The notes under the pieces are model-generated. The model ran no database searches and was not told the origin of the DNA. It worked only from the letters and a program-made list of their open reading frames with translations. Positions 55,921-63,324 of a stretch of 64,000 bases of DNA are shown here, piece after piece (the first letter of the stretch is position 1; each line of letters begins with the position of its first letter). The translations under genes were made by a program, and so were the position numbers. Source of the stretch: Saezia sanguinis (GTDB taxonomy: Bacteria > Pseudomonadota > Gammaproteobacteria > Burkholderiales > Burkholderiaceae_C); NCBI RefSeq assembly GCF_003991585.1, contig NZ_PQSP01000002.1, positions 514,420 to 578,419 of the forward strand, read 5' to 3'.

Positions 55921-57325
55921 AGGAGCTTCCTGTAGTGTGGTTGACTTTTCTGCCGTTTGTGTCGTAATCAACACTGATTTCACGTTCGATATGGACTGCA
56001 ACATGAGCACCAGGCTGGACATAAATTGCGGCAAACGCTTGTCCGTACAATTTGTTGACCCATGCCGACATATCCTGAACACCGTTTGTCAGAATCCGCC
56101 CCATAGCTTCATTGCCGGTAATGCCGACGCTACCGATAGAACCGTCGCTGTTGGCATACGAGATATTGCCGCCTTCATTTTTGATGAGAGATGCCGCACC
56201 TGCGCCGGCAGCAGTAATGAGCGCCTGAGAAGTGAGATACTGGGTGGCGTTGCTGCGGCGTTCGCCACTGACGCAGGGTATACCATGCGGGTCGCTGATC
56301 CAGCCCAGTGCATTTGTGTTGTTGCGGTTGTTACCGCCATTGTTATTGCTGGTGTTAGCTGGAACGGTTCGGATCGTACCGTCATTAAAAACGAACGTCA
56401 TTGAAGTGATTTGTCCGCGTACACAAGAAAGCGTCCAGTCCCCGGTAGCCGTACCGCTGAGTACTGCACCCGCAACATCGGGCAATTCGATACCGTTGGC
56501 TGTGAGATTATCCGGGCCGATGAGTACTTTGAATGGATACGGGTCGTTAACCGTACTATCTACTGGAACCCGGCCAATCAGTGCGGTCATCGCAACCGAA
56601 CCGGTTAGCGTCGAATTGGCAGGAACAGTATAGACGGGCGTTGGCTCAGCTACGTTTTCGTGGTCTGAATAAGACTCATGGCGAATACGCTCACCGGCAT
56701 GAAGAGATTTGCCGGAAGCATCCACGGTAGAAAAGCTACTTGGAAAACTTATGTTTGGTTTGTTGTTGGCACGTGGATCAACCACTTGAGCATCTGAAGG
56801 CTCAATCCAGATGATTTCATCTTTCAACCGGTCCGCAGGACCTTCCAGCCCCAATCCGATGGGGAGTTCGACTGCAGGTTTGTTATTGGCCATATCGTTG
56901 CCAAGTCCCTCAATGCGCTGCTGGAGTGTTGAAAGTATGTTCTGTGTTTCCCGCTTGTCCTCAGCATTCTGCTGGCGTTCGCGGCGCATTGTTTCGCGCT
57001 CATCATTAAGCGCATTGCGGATACGCTGATCAACGTCGCGTTCACGCTGGCGTAGACGTTCATTCTCTGTACGCTGGGTTTTGTTTTCGTCCATGGCGGT
57101 TTTGAGCTCCAAACGAAGCTGTTTGACCTGACCGACTAGCGTCGCTACAGTATCACGAGGTGTGTCCCCCTCGATACCTAATGCTTTCATCTCATCGGCA
57201 GTCAGCTCTGGCGCGTCATCGTTGCTTTGATGATTTTTATCGCCATTCAAAACTTTCAGGCCAATGACCAGAACAATCAGAACAGCCGGGATCAGCAGCC
57301 ATTTAAGTAAACCGTTACTTTTCAT
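55901..57325 (-). CDS. T4SS protein, TIGR03752 family (VirB10/TraB-like)
   Basis: A 474-residue protein with a cytoplasmic stub, one transmembrane helix (LLKWLLIPAVLIVLVIGLKV), a coiled coil (about residues 60 to 140), and a C-terminal beta-rich domain with VPANSTLTGSVAMTALIGRV and YVQPGAHVAVHIEREI typical of VirB10/TraB. It should span the periplasm. AGGAGAG precedes the ATG; the longer open frame overlaps the previous gene. Confidence 0.9.
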   Translation of the reverse strand: MKSNGLLKWLLIPAVLIVLVIGLKVLNGDKNHQSNDDAPELTADEMKALGIEGDTPRDTVATLVGQVKQLRLELKTAMDENKTQRTENERLRQRERDVDQRIRNALNDERETMRRERQQNAEDKRETQNILSTLQQRIEGLGNDMANNKPAVELPIGLGLEGPADRLKDEIIWIEPSDAQVVDPRANNKPNISFPSSFSTVDASGKSLHAGERIRHESYSDHENVAEPTPVYTVPANSTLTGSVAMTALIGRVPVDSTVNDPYPFKVLIGPDNLTANGIELPDVAGAVLSGTATGDWTLSCVRGQITSMTFVFNDGTIRTVPANTSNNNGGNNRNNTNALGWISDPHGIPCVSGERRSNATQYLTSQALITAAGAGAASLIKNEGGNISYANSDGSIGSVGITGNEAMGRILTNGVQDMSAWVNKLYGQAFAAIYVQPGAHVAVHIEREISVDYDTNGRKVNHTTGSSYENDLD

Positions 57326-58190
57326 AACGACTCTCCTGTAGATTGATCTGTGCATTAAACTGGCTGATATTTGGTAGCAATGATTCATGCAGTCCGCGTT
57401 TACGGGTAATCAGGTAGAGCACGGTCGTATCTTCCGGCTGACCAAAGGGACCTAAAACCGAATGCTGAAATGTCGCCGCGGTGAAGTTGCCTTGAAGCAA
57501 GCGGGGATCTAGTTGAATGATTTCTTTTGACGCGTTTTGCAGCCTGAGCGCTGTGACAAAATAGTCTTCCAGCCGCCAGGTGGCCAAAGGTTTGGCGCGA
57601 ATTGGCAGTTGCGGCAGCAGAGTGCTCAAATCCATATTCTGACGCAGATTGGCCCGGCTAATACCTTGCACCGGTTCCACTGTACGCAGCGGTGCGTATA
57701 GGTTCTGAGCAGCATAACGCGTGAGTATGATCGGGATAGGTGTTTCTCTGGGTAATGCTGGTTTGGACAGGGCATTGGAGGTATTGGGTTGTGTACTAGC
57801 AGTGTTGCTGTAATGTTTAGCGGTTACTTCACCTTCAATGATGCGTACTGGCTCCAGTTCCGGTTGCTGCTCTTTTGGTTCAGCGGCTGCAATATCAATC
57901 AGGATCAATTCACCGGTTTGAGCATCCTGTAACTGAATGCGTGTAGGCGGGATAGGCGCTTCGGCTTTGAGATAGACTGTGCCATGAGCGGTTTGAATAC
58001 GCAGTTTGTTTTGAATTGACATCGGCACACCGATGCGGACATTGCGGTCAACAAAGACAATGCGCTCCTGCCCGACAAGTAGCGGTACTGCCAGCGGTAT
58101 TCTTTCCCAGCGCATCAGCTCAACCGCGCTGGACACTTGGCTGAACATCAGCGTTAAAGCGATAAGCAGTGATAATTTGAATGTTTTCAC
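57315..58190 (-). CDS. T4SS protein, TIGR03749 family (VirB9/TraK-like)
   Basis: A 291-residue periplasmic protein with signal peptide ending SSA-VEL, a beta-rich N-terminal domain (MRWERIPLAVPLLVGQERIV) and a C-terminal domain, corresponding to DUF3438. By position and fold it would play the VirB9/TraK role in the core complex with the TIGR03752 and TIGR03751 proteins. It overlaps both neighbours by a few bases. Confidence 0.88.
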   Translation of the reverse strand: MKTFKLSLLIALTLMFSQVSSAVELMRWERIPLAVPLLVGQERIVFVDRNVRIGVPMSIQNKLRIQTAHGTVYLKAEAPIPPTRIQLQDAQTGELILIDIAAAEPKEQQPELEPVRIIEGEVTAKHYSNTASTQPNTSNALSKPALPRETPIPIILTRYAAQNLYAPLRTVEPVQGISRANLRQNMDLSTLLPQLPIRAKPLATWRLEDYFVTALRLQNASKEIIQLDPRLLQGNFTAATFQHSVLGPFGQPEDTTVLYLITRKRGLHESLLPNISQFNAQINLQESRYEK

Positions 58191-58864
58191 GATAACCCCC
58201 TGATGAGATGATTGTCTGAAATCTGGATATCGGATTCAGGCAGTGAAATACGCTGCGGCGTTGATTGGTAGCAATCGAGCATTAACCCAAACGGATTGCG
58301 TTCCGGGTCCGTGTCCAGCCGGATGACTTTGATGGGATAGCGAACCAGTGCCCGCTTGACTTGCTCTGAGCCGTAATATTCGTCAGCCGCTAAATCAAGG
58401 GTTACTATCCAGGCTGTGTCGGAAACGGTTTTAACCCTGAATGTGGGTTCGTCGCTGTAACCACGTCCTGGTATCTCGTAAATGCCACGTACCCGCCTGC
58501 GCAACTCCCCGGTTTCCTGACGGGCTTTATAGTCGCTTTGCAGAAATGCGTAACATGCTGGTGTCAGATAAGGGGACAGAGCACGAATATTGCGGGTATA
58601 GTCAGCTTCGCCATCAACAGGCCAGCGGTTAAGCTGCTGGAATATGTAAAATGTGAATGCGTACACAGATTCTGGTGGTGTTTCCCACCATTTTCGTGTA
58701 CTCCCAGAGCGCAGATCGGGCGGCACATGGATGGTCAATCCTTTGGGTGCGCTCCACCAACCACTACCTAGCAGCAATGTGACAACAAACATCAGCAATA
58801 CAGCGATTCTCAAAGTTTTGATATGTGACTGGAGCTGGATGATTTCGTTTTTGAATCTGCTCAT
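58187..58864 (-). CDS. T4SS protein, TIGR03746 family (VirB8/TraE-like)
   Basis: A 225-residue bitopic membrane protein (DUF2895): N-terminal helix (LRIAVLLMFVVTLLLGSGWW) and a periplasmic domain with YAFTFYIFQQLNRWPVDGE, LTPACYAFLQ and a conserved YPIKVIRLDTDPERNPFGL segment. It resembles VirB8/TraE, which nucleates the machine. Overlaps the next gene by ATGA. Confidence 0.9.
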   Translation of the reverse strand: MSRFKNEIIQLQSHIKTLRIAVLLMFVVTLLLGSGWWSAPKGLTIHVPPDLRSGSTRKWWETPPESVYAFTFYIFQQLNRWPVDGEADYTRNIRALSPYLTPACYAFLQSDYKARQETGELRRRVRGIYEIPGRGYSDEPTFRVKTVSDTAWIVTLDLAADEYYGSEQVKRALVRYPIKVIRLDTDPERNPFGLMLDCYQSTPQRISLPESDIQISDNHLIRGLS

Positions 58865-58866
58865 GG

Positions 58867-59259
58867 TCAGCGGCTCCTTTTTGTGGTCCAGTAGCCAGAA
58901 CGGATAATAAGAGCATTACCGCCAATGAATCCTGCAACGACGGGATATTTCAAACGGGTGTGCCATTGAATCAGGCGGTAAAGGTAGGTTTCAGGGCGGT
59001 TTCGTTTCAGCCGCCGGATAAATCCGCCGCCTACGAAAACGCCCAAAGCAATAAAAATTAAGACAGTGCTGGGAAGCAGAGCAAACTGCGTTAGTGCAAT
59101 GGCGATAGGAATTCCTGCCAGTACGCCAGCAATACCTGCAACAGCGACAATAAACCAGAGTTCATTAGCTGTCAGTCCCCGAACAATGATGGGTTGCCGG
59201 TTCAGGCGATGGGGAAGAAACTGTACTGTTCCATCCTGAGATATTTTAAGCTGCTTCAT
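58867..59259 (-). CDS. T4SS protein, TIGR03750 family (VirB3/TraL-like)
   Basis: A 130-residue inner-membrane protein (DUF3487) starting MKQLKISQDGTVQFLPHRLN, with two helices (ELWFIVAVAGIAGVLAGIPI and ALLPSTVLIFIALGVFVGGG) and the basic FIRRLKRNRPETYLYR segment. Size, topology and place match the VirB3/TraL role. Confidence 0.88.
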   Translation of the reverse strand: MKQLKISQDGTVQFLPHRLNRQPIIVRGLTANELWFIVAVAGIAGVLAGIPIAIALTQFALLPSTVLIFIALGVFVGGGFIRRLKRNRPETYLYRLIQWHTRLKYPVVAGFIGGNALIIRSGYWTTKRSR

Positions 59260-59268
59260 TAAAACCTC

Positions 59269-59607
59269 TCACAGAATTTCAGTGGCCTGAGTCAGCAGCC
59301 AGATACCAACAACCAATAGCATAGCTCCAACGGCAACAACCAGACCAAATTGCCCCCAGCTTTTTTTGCCGGTCTGAACTTCAGAATAAGTAATATAGGC
59401 ATGGTAGCAAACACCGACAAACATAGACGCAATGACGATCAGCGCAATGAGCATGATAATATCGTATCCGTAGTTTTGTAACGTCGTTAGGATGCCGCCG
59501 CCTGTGCCACGCGACGGATCTTCAAGAGTAGGAAGGCTAGCGGCAAACGCTGTATTTGCGGTAAATACGCTGGTAAAAGCAGTTATGGATGCAATCAGTT
59601 TTTTCAT
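59269..59607 (-). CDS. T4SS membrane protein, TIGR03745 family
   Basis: A 112-residue protein (DUF2976) with signal peptide (AFTSVFTANTAFA) and two transmembrane helices, ending in WLLTQATEIL. The layout is that of a VirB2-like pilin precursor, and the family is placed there in the operon. Confidence 0.87.
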   Translation of the reverse strand: MKKLIASITAFTSVFTANTAFAASLPTLEDPSRGTGGGILTTLQNYGYDIIMLIALIVIASMFVGVCYHAYITYSEVQTGKKSWGQFGLVVAVGAMLLVVGIWLLTQATEIL

Positions 59608-59619
59608 GGAATGACCTTT

Positions 59620-59859
59620 TTAAGTGATGAGAAAAATTCCTAAAATGATGTAAATGACGACAAATCGAATGACGACTGCGAGGAATTCTTTGCGGGAAAT
59701 TTTTTCGGATGCCCAACCGGAATAGGCAGTTGCAATCGCCCAGGTTCCCCATACCAGCACGACGGCAAATACCGTACCTATCAGCAAAGAGCCAAGTTGT
59801 TCCGGCATAAAACCTGCATTGAGCTCAAAAGCGGATGTCTGTTCGCTGGACAGGCTCAT
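59620..59859 (-). CDS. T4SS membrane protein, TIGR03758 family
   Basis: A 79-residue two-helix protein (DUF3262) with the conserved opening SSEQTSAFELNAGF, then LLIGTVFAVVLVWGTWAIAT and a C-terminal helix. It overlaps the RAQPRD gene by four bases (ATGA). Precise role unknown. Confidence 0.87.
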   Translation of the reverse strand: MSLSSEQTSAFELNAGFMPEQLGSLLIGTVFAVVLVWGTWAIATAYSGWASEKISRKEFLAVVIRFVVIYIILGIFLIT

Positions 59860-60191
59860 TTATCCTGCTCCTGGCTGTAGGAGTCGGTGATTTCAACCGG
59901 ATCGCGGGGCTGTGCCCGTTGTGGTGTTAAATAATCATTGATACCGTGGCGAACGCGTGCAACGTCGCGTTTGGCTCGTTCATAATCGAAGTAGTAGCGA
60001 CTGTTCTGGCGGCTGAGCTCAGCGGCAGATGTCTTGTTGAGCGAATGCTCGATAGCATCTAACTGACGGAGAATGACAGCCAGGTGTACGGATTCATCGG
60101 CAGTGGTTTGTGCCCATGTCGGATGGATCAGAAGTGGCAGCGTAGCCGCTATAAATAAAGGTCTGAATGACCAGAGTACCAGTTGTTTCAT
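59856..60191 (-). CDS. RAQPRD family T4SS protein
   Basis: A 111-residue exported protein with signal peptide ending TWA-QTT, helical middle (LAVILRQLDAIEHSLN, SRYYFDYERAKRDVARVRHG) and the eponymous QRAQPRDP motif near residue 95 (TIGR01690). It is normally the gene directly after TIGR03747; here 3.1 kb of cargo separate them. Confidence 0.92.
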   Translation of the reverse strand: MKQLVLWSFRPLFIAATLPLLIHPTWAQTTADESVHLAVILRQLDAIEHSLNKTSAAELSRQNSRYYFDYERAKRDVARVRHGINDYLTPQRAQPRDPVEITDSYSQEQDK

Positions 60192-60258
60192 ACAAGCACC
60201 ACTGAGTTAATTAAGCGATGCTGTAATGATGTCTTACGTTAAGTAGATAGAAGGTCAG

Positions 60259-60391
60259 AAATGCGAAATTGGTTTTGCAGATTTCAAATAACTGGTCTGA
60301 ATAGCATGAATAATTTCAAAGTTAGCAAAAAAATCATATTGCGAACAATTGATGGGATTACTATTTAGTCGGCCCTGAATAATTCACTCAA
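60259..60391 (-). repeat. Duplicated cargo-site boundary, copy 2
   Basis: Second copy of the blocks seen at 52239 to 52331: AAATGCGAAATT with GATTTC ten bases on, and a 27-base block at 60365 to 60391 with one mismatch. On the minus strand it encodes LSELFRAD plus stop, fused out of frame to the end of the YcxB-like gene. It is the left border of the cargo block. Confidence 0.65.
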
Positions 60392-60980
60392 GCGTAATGA
60401 TTTTGCCGGTGTAATGTCGATGCAGCAGGTTCATAATGAATTGAAGTTCGTCTGCGGAGCAGTTTGATTTTTTGATGAAATGGACTTGAGTGGCGCTTAC
60501 AAAAATCAGCAGGAACTGCGGCGTATCCATTACCTTGACAATGGCGGGCCACTGATAGTACCCCTTCACGTATTCTTTTTCTGTATAAAGCCCTTCGTCG
60601 CTGAACGTGGTGGTTGAAGGATTGAAGAACGCACTATTGTCTGGATTTTTCAGGGCCATCCGGGTGATGGATTGATGATAGGTTTTTATTCTGATGACAA
60701 AAATGACAAGGACTGCCAGAAATACGATCGGCAAAAACATATGTTTCAGAAAATACGGCAACGAGGAATGTGTTGAAAAGTAGGATTCATATGTTTGATG
60801 GTATTCAAGCCATGTATAGCTGAACCATGCGGTGGTAAGAATAAACAGAGCAAATAATATCCCAATGATATTACGGTATTTTTTACCAACGGTGTGATTG
60901 ATAACGGTGCGGTTAATCGCAAGCAAGTCCTGCTTATTGAGCTGATTGTTGATGGTAACGCTGGATTGGCTGTTGTCCAC
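60384..60980 (-). CDS. YcxB-like membrane protein (cargo gene)
   Basis: A 198-residue protein with two transmembrane helices (NIIGILFALFILTTAWFSYT and HMFLPIVFLAVLVIFVIRI) and a soluble C-terminal domain (TTTFSDEGLYTEKEYVKGYY, FLLIFVSATQVHFIKK) of the YcxB type. A GTG start is chosen because AAGGA lies six bases upstream and the protein then begins at the family's TINNQLNKQDLLAINR segment; 70 more codons upstream are open but not family-like. Function unknown. Confidence 0.7.
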   Translation of the reverse strand: MDNSQSSVTINNQLNKQDLLAINRTVINHTVGKKYRNIIGILFALFILTTAWFSYTWLEYHQTYESYFSTHSSLPYFLKHMFLPIVFLAVLVIFVIRIKTYHQSITRMALKNPDNSAFFNPSTTTFSDEGLYTEKEYVKGYYQWPAIVKVMDTPQFLLIFVSATQVHFIKKSNCSADELQFIMNLLHRHYTGKIITLE

Positions 60981-61120
60981 GAAGATTCCTTGCCGATTGA
61001 TCAAAATAGAAATTTGAAGCTGTATTTTATATGAAATTGAACTAGGGGGTGTTAACGCTACTTGTAAAGCATGGGAGAGCATCAGATAATTGAGGTCAAG
61101 TTGGGATTGTTTTTTCTCAT

Positions 61121-61165
61121 CCCTACAACCTACGATATCAGGAAAGTCGTAAGTAGGTTCTAAGC
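61121..61165 (-). repeat. 45-base leader repeat, copy A
   Basis: Aligns without gaps to 61509 to 61553 at 32 of 45 positions; the shared parts include CTACGA and GGTTCTAAGC. It contains CTACGATAT, the half-site of the XRE operators at 62187 and 62223. On the minus strand an ATG follows the leader, but its frame stops after 12 codons. Confidence 0.55.
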
Positions 61166-61507
61166 ATGACCCCAGCATCTTACGACACAAGAATCACAGC
61201 CAGAGACAGAGACCATGGCTCCCAAAATGGATAATAATGCCATGGGTATGCAGATGATAAGGGCCAACCGGGATTGAACGGAAAAAAACGGTGATGTTGA
61301 TACCGTGTACCAACTGATCGCACTCATGCCTACACCAAGTAGCACCGACATAAAGAGTAGAACAGGTCGCCTCCATGCCCTATAAGGTACCAACTCGGCC
61401 CAGAAGCAGATTGGCTTTGTGAGCTTGCAGTAAGGGAATGGGCTGGAGCGATTGTGCATACAAGACTCTCTACAACTGTATTTATCCAAATTGGATTGCT
61501 TTCCCAT
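61160..61507 (-). CDS. Small two-helix membrane protein (cargo gene)
   Basis: A 115-residue protein not recognised as a family. Two helices (PVLLFMSVLLGVGMSAISWY and LALIICIPMALLSILGAMVS) are followed by a Cys-rich tail SGCDSCVVRCWGHA. Two starts are possible: the first ATG, directly after the leader repeat, or MHNRSSPFPY 48 bases later with GAGAG upstream. Position in the cargo block suggests a partner of the YcxB-like protein. Confidence 0.5.
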   Translation of the reverse strand: MGKQSNLDKYSCRESCMHNRSSPFPYCKLTKPICFWAELVPYRAWRRPVLLFMSVLLGVGMSAISWYTVSTSPFFSVQSRLALIICIPMALLSILGAMVSVSGCDSCVVRCWGHA

Positions 61508-61508
61508 A

Positions 61509-61553
61509 CCCTGCAGTCTACGACATTATGATGATTGTGAACAGGTTCTAAGC
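61509..61553 (-). repeat. 45-base leader repeat, copy B
   Basis: Counterpart of the repeat at 61121, placed directly before the two-helix gene. The bases after each copy also match (ATG then an AAAG/AATCC-rich stretch), so the duplication extended into the 5' end of a gene. Confidence 0.55.
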
Positions 61554-61624
61554 AGAGCCTGGCAAAAACAAGGTCAGGAACTTAAAAGGGATAAAGACCA
61601 ATTGACCTGACCGGGAAATTCCTA

Positions 61625-62155
61625 CTATTCAGAATTAGAGGTTTTGGCCGTAGTTGATAAATTGCCTAGTTGCTGGAAATATCCAAAAGCCTCTTCCATC
61701 GTTGAGACAATCTGGTCAGCAGCATGGAACAGCACTGAATTTAAGGGCAGATGGTAATTCTCAATGAAGTCACCGTCATTATCCCGCCAGACCTGACCTA
61801 CCTGATAACAGCCAAAACTGCTGTCATTCATTTTTTCTTTCACAGTTCGCAAGTCTTCGAGAATAAAGACAATCTGTTTGTTCAGTGCTTTGGCAAATCC
61901 TATTTCAAAAACTGTACCCGAATCTGGCTCCAGTTCTCCCCGGTAAGGATTCACATCCGCAATGATGCCATCACATTGTTTGATCAGTTCAATATTGACT
62001 TTATAAACACTGGAAGATCTTTTTGTGGACTTTTCATCAGGCAGTAAAGCAATGACTTCCTTATTCCTAATATCTCTGTGAATGCAGCGATGAAGCTCAG
62101 CATAAAATGAAGGTGAGTAAATATGCGTTCCAGCTATATAAATCTTCATGCTCAT
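61625..62155 (-). CDS. Nucleoside 2-deoxyribosyltransferase-like protein
   Basis: A 176-residue Rossmann-like protein of PF05014. It has the N-terminal KIYIAGTHIYSP and the catalytic region CDGIIADVNPYRGELEPDSG then TVFEIGFAKALNK, with the conserved Asp and Glu residues. Family members cleave or exchange N-glycosidic bonds of (deoxy)nucleosides or nucleotides. GAGGAAAG precedes the ATG. It is divergent from an XRE regulator across two operators and is likely under its control. Confidence 0.85.
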   Translation of the reverse strand: MSMKIYIAGTHIYSPSFYAELHRCIHRDIRNKEVIALLPDEKSTKRSSSVYKVNIELIKQCDGIIADVNPYRGELEPDSGTVFEIGFAKALNKQIVFILEDLRTVKEKMNDSSFGCYQVGQVWRDNDGDFIENYHLPLNSVLFHAADQIVSTMEEAFGYFQQLGNLSTTAKTSNSE

Positions 62156-62186
62156 TAATATCTTTCCTCAAACTGATTCAACCACA

Positions 62187-62205
62187 TACTACGATATACG
62201 TAGTA
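62187..62205. promoter_or_regulatory. XRE operator 1
   Basis: TACTACGATATACGTAGTA: seven-base arms around ATATA in the 118-base divergent gap between the deoxyribosyltransferase and XRE genes. It is nearer the deoxyribosyltransferase start. Confidence 0.7.
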
Positions 62206-62222
62206 TCTAAGACAAGCAATAT

Positions 62223-62237
62223 CTACGAATATCGTAG
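62223..62237. promoter_or_regulatory. XRE operator 2
   Basis: CTACGAATATCGTAG: six-base arms around ATA, sharing CTACGA with operator 1 and centred 34 bases from it, about three helical turns. It lies upstream of the regulator's own ribosome site. Confidence 0.7.
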
Positions 62238-62273
62238 CTTCAAACATGGCTAATACTATTAATGGGAGCTACG

Positions 62274-62558
62274 ATGGGTCAGAACAATACATACAAAGAA
62301 GTCTTTCGGCTGAGATTGAAACAGGCAAGACTCAGCAAAGGCCTGTCACAAAAAGAATTAGGCAAACTGGCTGGAATCGATGAGTTTGTGGCCAGCACCC
62401 GGATCAACCGTTATGAGCAAGGTATTCATGTCGCTGATTTGGAAACGGCGGGTAAACTAGCAGAAGTGCTGGATATTCCCTTAGCTTATCTGTATGCAAG
62501 AGAAGATGATCTGGCTGAAGTGATCTTGAATTACCACCATAATAATATCCGTTCATGA
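62274..62558 (+). CDS. XRE-family transcriptional regulator
   Basis: A 94-residue Cro/C1 helix-turn-helix protein (LRLKQARLSKGLSQKELGKL through STRINRYEQGIHVADLETAG) without an extra domain. The ATG with GGAG six bases upstream is used; a start 12 bases earlier is possible. It is divergent from the deoxyribosyltransferase and flanked by two palindromes with CTACGA half-sites, so it probably represses both promoters. A weaker CTACGATAT also precedes the YcxB-like gene. Confidence 0.88.
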   Translation: MGQNNTYKEVFRLRLKQARLSKGLSQKELGKLAGIDEFVASTRINRYEQGIHVADLETAGKLAEVLDIPLAYLYAREDDLAEVILNYHHNNIRS

Positions 62559-62740
62559 TGAAAAAATTGTTATTTTTATTCTTGGTATTTTTGTAGTCTT
62601 GGCGTTTGCTCCGCCAGAAATTGTTTATGAAATTGATGAGGGAGCAACAGCCCATGCGCCCTGGAAAATTGGGAGATTGTTGCTCGCAATAATGATGCTG
62701 CAAAAGCATACTGTATATTCTTAGATCGTGTCGTTATAAG
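62559..62740 (+). pseudogene. 5' remnant of a secreted orphan gene
   Basis: An ATG frame starts MMKKLLFLFLVFL and stops after 13 codons. A second frame continues as a signal-peptide-like and mature segment (AFAPPEIVYEIDEGATAHAP then WKIG), and a third as NNDAAKAYCIFLDRVVIRIS. The text ATAHAPWK resembles the N-terminus of the MORN immunity protein at 40793 (ATATSNAPWK), so this may be a decayed immunity-type gene. Confidence 0.45.
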
Positions 62741-62785
62741 AATCAGTTAAACTTGCTTCCTTCAACAGGAAGTGAAGCAAAAAAT

Positions 62786-63020
62786 GAAACAAGCACATTA
62801 CCCCGGCATGACATATCGGATGGGCACTGGGCATTATTGGCGCCTCATTTACCCAGACAACGTGGGTAATGGGGAGGTATTGCCAGGGATAACCGTGCTT
62901 TTATCAACGCCATATTCTGGATTTTGGGAACAGGCGCGCCGTGGTGGTATTTGCTGAGTGACTATGGCGACTATAAAAATGTTCACCGCCGTTTCTGCCG
63001 CTTACATCAGTTAATCGTTT
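62786..63020 (+). pseudogene. IS5-type transposase remnant
   Basis: The frame reads HDISDGHWALLAPHLPRQRG, stop (62867), then WGGIARDNRAFINAIFWILG, TGAPWWYLLSDYGDYKNVHR and RFCRLHQ, the unmistakable N-terminal part of an IS5/IS427-group transposase (D.HW..l.P.LP, RDNR.FINAI.WI.rTGAPWR). It ends without the DDE core. It separates two pieces of an orphan gene. Confidence 0.75.
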
Positions 63021-63271
63021 ATTATGGGATTCTAATGAAGAAAATTCTGTAAAAATAGAAAAAATTAAAGATACCCAAAGGGCAAATATTGATATTAAAA
63101 AATTATTAGCGGGAGATACGTTTTGTAACAGATCCTGTTTCCTTTGTTTATCCTCCAAAGGAATTGGGAAAAATCAGTATCAAAATTTATGCATCTCAAT
63201 TTGTTACTCCTATGGAGATGTCCATTCCCGCTCAAATAACTTTGTATACGGGAGATGTTTTAGACGTGTAA
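63021..63271 (+). pseudogene. 3' remnant of the orphan gene
   Basis: Open text WDSNEENSVKIEKIKDTQRA followed by NIDIKKLLAGDT, then after a frame change FVTDPVSFVYPPKELGKISI and KIYASQFVTPMEMSIPAQIT ending at a stop near 63271. AT-rich like the T6SS immunity genes. Probably the distal part of the gene begun at 62559, split by the IS. The bases from 63272 to 63324 show nothing. Confidence 0.4.
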
Positions 63272-63324
63272 AATTTGTTGAGTTTCATGGAAATTAACGG
63301 AATGGAGACATAGTGTACTTTTAT

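Noticed and set aside
61000..61190. A longer version of the YcxB-like gene starting at 61190.
   Set aside because: The extra 70 codons run through the leader repeat and are not family-like, while a GTG at 60980 has an AAGGA at ideal spacing.
62772..62957. A 61-codon open frame beginning MKQKMKQAHYPGM.
   Set aside because: It is another frame of the IS5-type transposase remnant, whose own frame gives clear family text.
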